Origin: Proteobacteria bacterium UBA2996
GTDB taxonomy: Bacteria > Pseudomonadota > Gammaproteobacteria > Arenicellales > UBA868
Assembly (NCBI GenBank): GCA_002346525.1
Contig: DDZY01000223.1
Coordinates: 949-17,998, forward strand
DNA length: 17,050 bases
Reading direction: 5' to 3'
Positions within the stretch are counted from its first letter, which is position 1; the number at the start of each line of letters is the position of its first letter. Positions 14,167 through 17,050 of the stretch are shown in pieces. A model generated the notes under the pieces. That model ran no database searches. It was not told the DNA's origin and saw only the letters and a program-made list of their open reading frames with translations. The translations under genes and the position numbers were made by a program.

Positions 14167-16104
14167 TTGAAGCGCAGCACTTTTTCTCTGAAGACACTGC
14201 TCATCGGGAACGCGGTGGCCGGCGCCGCTATGCTTGGCTTGCAGTTTCTCTTTCCCGGCTTGATGCAGGACTTCGAGTTGAAGGTGATCGATAGTCGATT
14301 TGAGGCGCGGCAAGCACTTGGGCTCGCTCCGGCTTTCTCTGACCGTATCGCTCACGTCAATATCGACAACTATTCCAAGACGGAGTCCGACCAGCCAATC
14401 TGGGAGAAACAGGTCTATGCTGCACTTATAGAGAAGATTGCCTCAGCACGGCCTGAGGCGATTGCCTGCGACATCATGTTTGTCGACTGGGCACAGAAGT
14501 CGGGAAACGAAGCACTGGTGCAGGCAACGATCAACGCGGGTAACCTGGTCAACCCCTTGCTTCTGGATACCAGGCCTGGCGGCACCAAAGCCCCGGACGC
14601 CCTGGGACTTGATGCCAATCCCCGACTGAATACGGGGCTAGCCCCTGCCGCCAGCGGCATTCTGGTCACCCCGTTTAATGCGCTGATGGAGCAATCCGCT
14701 GGGCTTGGATTCGCCAACATGAATCCCGACGCTGACGGTGTTATTCGCCGGATACCGGTGGTGATGGAACTTGAGGGCACCTTAGTGCCATCTTTTTTCC
14801 TGCAGGCGGTAGCGACGCAACTGGATTACGACCTCGAAGAGATCGAGATCATCGACCAGTCGAGCATAGTACTGCGCAACTTCCCGACACACGGAGAAGA
14901 CACTTTGGGTGATCTTGAAATTCCGCTCGACGGTCGGGGCAATCTGCTCGTGAACTATGCGGGACCTTTGGAACTTGCAGTTTATCCTCAATCCTACAGT
15001 GCCTGGAATCTGCTGACGGCTGATACTGCTGCAGATTTTTCAGACCAACTTGTCTTTCTCGCCGATACCTCCTCTCAGGCCACTGAGTTTGGTGATGCCA
15101 GCCCGACGCCTATCGCGAGCATCTTCCCAAGGGCATACATCTGGTCTAACGCCGCCAATATGCTGCTGACGGATAAGTTCATTACGCCGTTCCCGTACGT
15201 TTTTGCGATTGCAGCGGTGCTGTTACTGGGCATCCTTCTGGTCCTTTCGGCATGGCGCTTGCCTGCACTCTGGTTCAGCGCGGCCGCCCTGGGAATGCTG
15301 CTGCTTTATGTCAGCCTCAGTTTTGGTGTTTTCGCCATCGGCAGCTACCTGCTGCCTGTGCTGCCGGTCCTTGTGCCGCTGCTGGTGCTCTATCTTTTCT
15401 CCAGCATATATCGTTACGTTCAACTCGAGCATTATGAAGGGGTGTTGGAAGGCAGCCTACAGAGTTATCTTTCGCCGAAACTGATGGACCAGATCCGCGC
15501 CAACCCTGACATTCTGAAATTGGGGGGTGCACGTAAGCGCATCACGGTCATGTTCAGCGACCTTGTCGATTTCACGGCATTTTCTGACCAGGCTGATCCC
15601 GAAGAGGTGCAGGACGTTCTGGAAACCTATTTCGCCGACGCCGCAAAAGCCATTTTTTCCCAAGACGGCGTTATCGACAAATATATGGGGGACGGCATCC
15701 TCGCGTTTTTTGAAAATGATGGCGACCAAATCACCAGCGCAGTGCGGGCTGTCGATTGCGCACTGACAATGCAAGCACGAGCTCGCGAACTTAACGAGCT
15801 CTATCGCTCGCAGAACCGCTCGTCTTTTGCGATTCGGGTAGGGCTCGCTACCGGTTATGCCAAAGTAGGTAATATCGGGCCGGCCGAAAAGATTGATTAC
15901 ACGGTAATCGGCAGTGTGGTTAACCTGGCGTCGCGACTACAGGGTGTGGGTAAGCCGGGAGATGTTGTCATTGATGAAGACACCTGCTTTTTCGTCAAGG
16001 ACCGCTATCCGGTTACTGATCTTGGTCCCAAGGATCTCAAGGGATTCTCAAATCCCATAGCCGTCTTCTCTGTTACCGTCGGTGACCAACCCACGGCGGG
16101 TTAA
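14167..16104 (+). CDS. CHASE2-domain class III adenylate cyclase
   Basis: This 645-residue membrane receptor cyclase should make cAMP. The N-terminal membrane segment is at about 8-30, the periplasmic CHASE2 sensor at about 32-335 (with the typical IACDIMFVDWAQ and GFANMNPDADGVIRRIP blocks), three membrane helices at about 342-418, and the cyclase domain at about 455-640. Metal-binding aspartates are D465 (FSDLVDF) and D509 (KYMGDG). K505 and T579 form the adenine-selecting pair of the cyanobacterial CyaB1 type. N586 and R590 (VNLASRL) are the transition-state residues. All catalytic positions are present, so it is probably active. The previous gene ends in the same frame at 14160, and the first ATG (14230) would remove half the first membrane helix, so the TTG at 14167 is the likely start. 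No strong ribosome binding site is seen, which fits coupling. Confidence 0.92.
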   Translation: MKRSTFSLKTLLIGNAVAGAAMLGLQFLFPGLMQDFELKVIDSRFEARQALGLAPAFSDRIAHVNIDNYSKTESDQPIWEKQVYAALIEKIASARPEAIACDIMFVDWAQKSGNEALVQATINAGNLVNPLLLDTRPGGTKAPDALGLDANPRLNTGLAPAASGILVTPFNALMEQSAGLGFANMNPDADGVIRRIPVVMELEGTLVPSFFLQAVATQLDYDLEEIEIIDQSSIVLRNFPTHGEDTLGDLEIPLDGRGNLLVNYAGPLELAVYPQSYSAWNLLTADTAADFSDQLVFLADTSSQATEFGDASPTPIASIFPRAYIWSNAANMLLTDKFITPFPYVFAIAAVLLLGILLVLSAWRLPALWFSAAALGMLLLYVSLSFGVFAIGSYLLPVLPVLVPLLVLYLFSSIYRYVQLEHYEGVLEGSLQSYLSPKLMDQIRANPDILKLGGARKRITVMFSDLVDFTAFSDQADPEEVQDVLETYFADAAKAIFSQDGVIDKYMGDGILAFFENDGDQITSAVRAVDCALTMQARARELNELYRSQNRSSFAIRVGLATGYAKVGNIGPAEKIDYTVIGSVVNLASRLQGVGKPGDVVIDEDTCFFVKDRYPVTDLGPKDLKGFSNPIAVFSVTVGDQPTAG

Positions 16105-16121
16105 CCTTCGGATCTCATATC

Positions 16122-16141
16122 TCCCCGCAAGTATGTGGGGA
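16122..16141 (+). terminator. Possible terminator hairpin after the cyclase gene
   Basis: TCCCCGCA (16122-16129) pairs with TGTGGGGA (16134-16141), with one G-U pair and a 4-base loop. Only a weak pyrimidine tract (CCCTCTT) follows, so termination may be partial. It lies 17 bases after the cyclase stop. Confidence 0.45.
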
Positions 16142-16155
16142 CCCTCTTAGCAAAA

Positions 16156-16165
16156 GGTTTAAACC
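16156..16165. repeat. Perfect 10-bp palindrome before the PhnD-like gene
   Basis: GGTTTAAACC lies 3 bases before the ATG at 16169 and overlaps where a ribosome binding site should be (AAAAGG at 16152-16157). It could be an operator or chance. Confidence 0.3.
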
Positions 16166-16168
16166 GCG

Positions 16169-16984
16169 ATGCTTGAAACGCAAAGGCTTGCCCAACTGCC
16201 GATGTACGACTGGCCTGAATTCAATCAGGCGACCGACTGCTTGTGGACATCGATACGCGATAACTTCAGCAAGGCAGGGATCGATACGCCGGCTTCGCTC
16301 GACCGTACGTCACCGCCAGCCGAATCCTGGCAGTCGCCCAACCTTTTGATCAGCCAGACCTGTGGCTTGCCGCTCGTCGCGGACCTCTCTGGAAAAGTGA
16401 AAGTGCTTGGCAGTTTCGCTTATCAGGGAATAGAGCCCACCGGCAGTTATCACAGCGTAATCATCTCCCATAAGAACAACGATGAACTTGAGAGGTGTCT
16501 TGAGGGCAGGCGCGCCGTTATCAACGGCGATGATTCCTATTCAGGATGCCTTGCACTCAAGTGCTTTGTCGCAGACAACGGTTCGGGTGAGAGCCCTTTT
16601 GCCTCTGTCCTTGTCAGCGGGAGTCACCGCGCCTCGCTTTGCGCCGTCGCGAGCGGCAGCGCCGACATCGCAGCAATTGATTGTGTCAGTTGGTATTTGG
16701 CGAATCAGTGCGAAAGTGCTATCCGCAACCTGAAAGTCATTGGCCATACCCAGAGCCGGCCGGGCCTGCCGCTCATTACCTGCGGCGACGCATCGGCGCA
16801 AGACGTCTCCGTGATGCGCAATGCCCTTGCCAAAGCCGTGGATGATGTCGATGAAAAAAGCCGGGCGATGCTCGGCATCCGCGGTTTCGTGCCGCGCGAT
16901 GAAGAAGATTACGCGCCTATTGCTAAGGATCTAGAGCGTTGCGGATCGATTTCACTCTCGGCCAGTCCTTTCATTACGGATTGA
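16169..16984 (+). CDS. PhnD-like substrate-binding-fold protein without signal peptide
   Basis: This 271-residue protein resembles the PhnD/phosphonate-type periplasmic binding family (PF12974 type). The evidence is the N-terminal MYDWPEFNQATDCLWTSIRD, the block SWQSPNLLISQTCGLPLV, then VKVLGSFAYQ, RRAVINGDDSYSGCLALKC, and SADIAAIDCVSWYLA, which follow the order seen in that family. Binding-fold landmarks such as SGxxAL (here YSGCLAL) and AAIDC are present. No signal peptide or lipobox is visible at the N-terminus, and no permease or ATPase is nearby in the window. It may be cytosolic or exported by another route. The ATG at 16169 has only a weak AAAAGG upstream. A possible terminator and a palindrome separate it from the cyclase, so it is probably not in that operon. 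The ligand is unknown. Confidence 0.75.
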   Translation: MLETQRLAQLPMYDWPEFNQATDCLWTSIRDNFSKAGIDTPASLDRTSPPAESWQSPNLLISQTCGLPLVADLSGKVKVLGSFAYQGIEPTGSYHSVIISHKNNDELERCLEGRRAVINGDDSYSGCLALKCFVADNGSGESPFASVLVSGSHRASLCAVASGSADIAAIDCVSWYLANQCESAIRNLKVIGHTQSRPGLPLITCGDASAQDVSVMRNALAKAVDDVDEKSRAMLGIRGFVPRDEEDYAPIAKDLERCGSISLSASPFITD

Positions 16985-17050
16985 CTCCGCTGTGAGTCCC
17001 TGGCCTCTTTCGTCATCGTAGAGGTTGCCACCATTACAGGGCATAAAGAT

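Noticed and set aside
10208..16104. The caspase plus cyclase as a CBASS or CRISPR-linked abortive-infection system
   Set aside because: The cyclase is a class III receptor cyclase, not a CD-NTase. The caspase and its partners carry signal peptides, and no CRISPR array, gasdermin or nuclease effector is present.
17004..17025. Terminator after the PhnD-like gene (CCTCT with AGAGG)
   Set aside because: Only 5 base pairs with an 11-base loop and no T-run. The window ends too soon to judge.

Overview
The window reads as chromosomal DNA of a Gram-negative bacterium, most likely a gammaproteobacterium (possibly marine). The grounds are moderately high GC, Shine-Dalgarno-led genes, Sec signal peptides, a BMP-type ABC importer, membrane urate hydroxylase PuuD and an 8-oxoguanine deaminase that resembles the Pseudomonas enzyme. 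The species cannot be fixed from the sequence. There are no rRNA, tRNA, CRISPR or insertion-sequence features.

Left part (1-3967, + strand): the end of a purine/nucleoside uptake operon. It holds two inner-membrane permeases (the first cut by the window edge), a BMP-family periplasmic binding protein, a clear rho-independent terminator, and, starting only 19 nt after the T-run, an 8-oxoguanine deaminase. Further right (7840-10093) lie a LysR regulator and, divergently, PuuD, a urate hydroxylase with a C-terminal cytochrome c domain. Together these suggest a route from imported purine or 8-oxoguanine to urate and then 5-hydroxyisourate.

Middle (3968-7839, - strand): a secreted PQQ-like beta-propeller protein with a strong ribosome binding site and a CRP-like site upstream, then a UGT/MGT-family glycosyltransferase with its own terminator. 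The convergent gap at 3968-4136 is packed with inverted repeats.

Right part (10208-16104, + strand): a compact four-gene set that is the most interesting part of the window. It contains an exported caspase-family protease with an EF-hand-like loop, an exported pentapeptide-repeat multidomain protein whose start overlaps the caspase stop, a small exported DUF4384-like protein, and a CHASE2 adenylate cyclase. Caspase and pentapeptide proteins share a C-terminal FW...AYL..(F/Y)P.G module. The caspase start region can fold into a long hairpin that hides its Shine-Dalgarno sequence and start codons. I infer an envelope-stress or envelope-signalling system that couples periplasmic proteolysis to cAMP production. 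A PhnD-like binding-fold protein without a signal peptide (16169-16984) closes the window.
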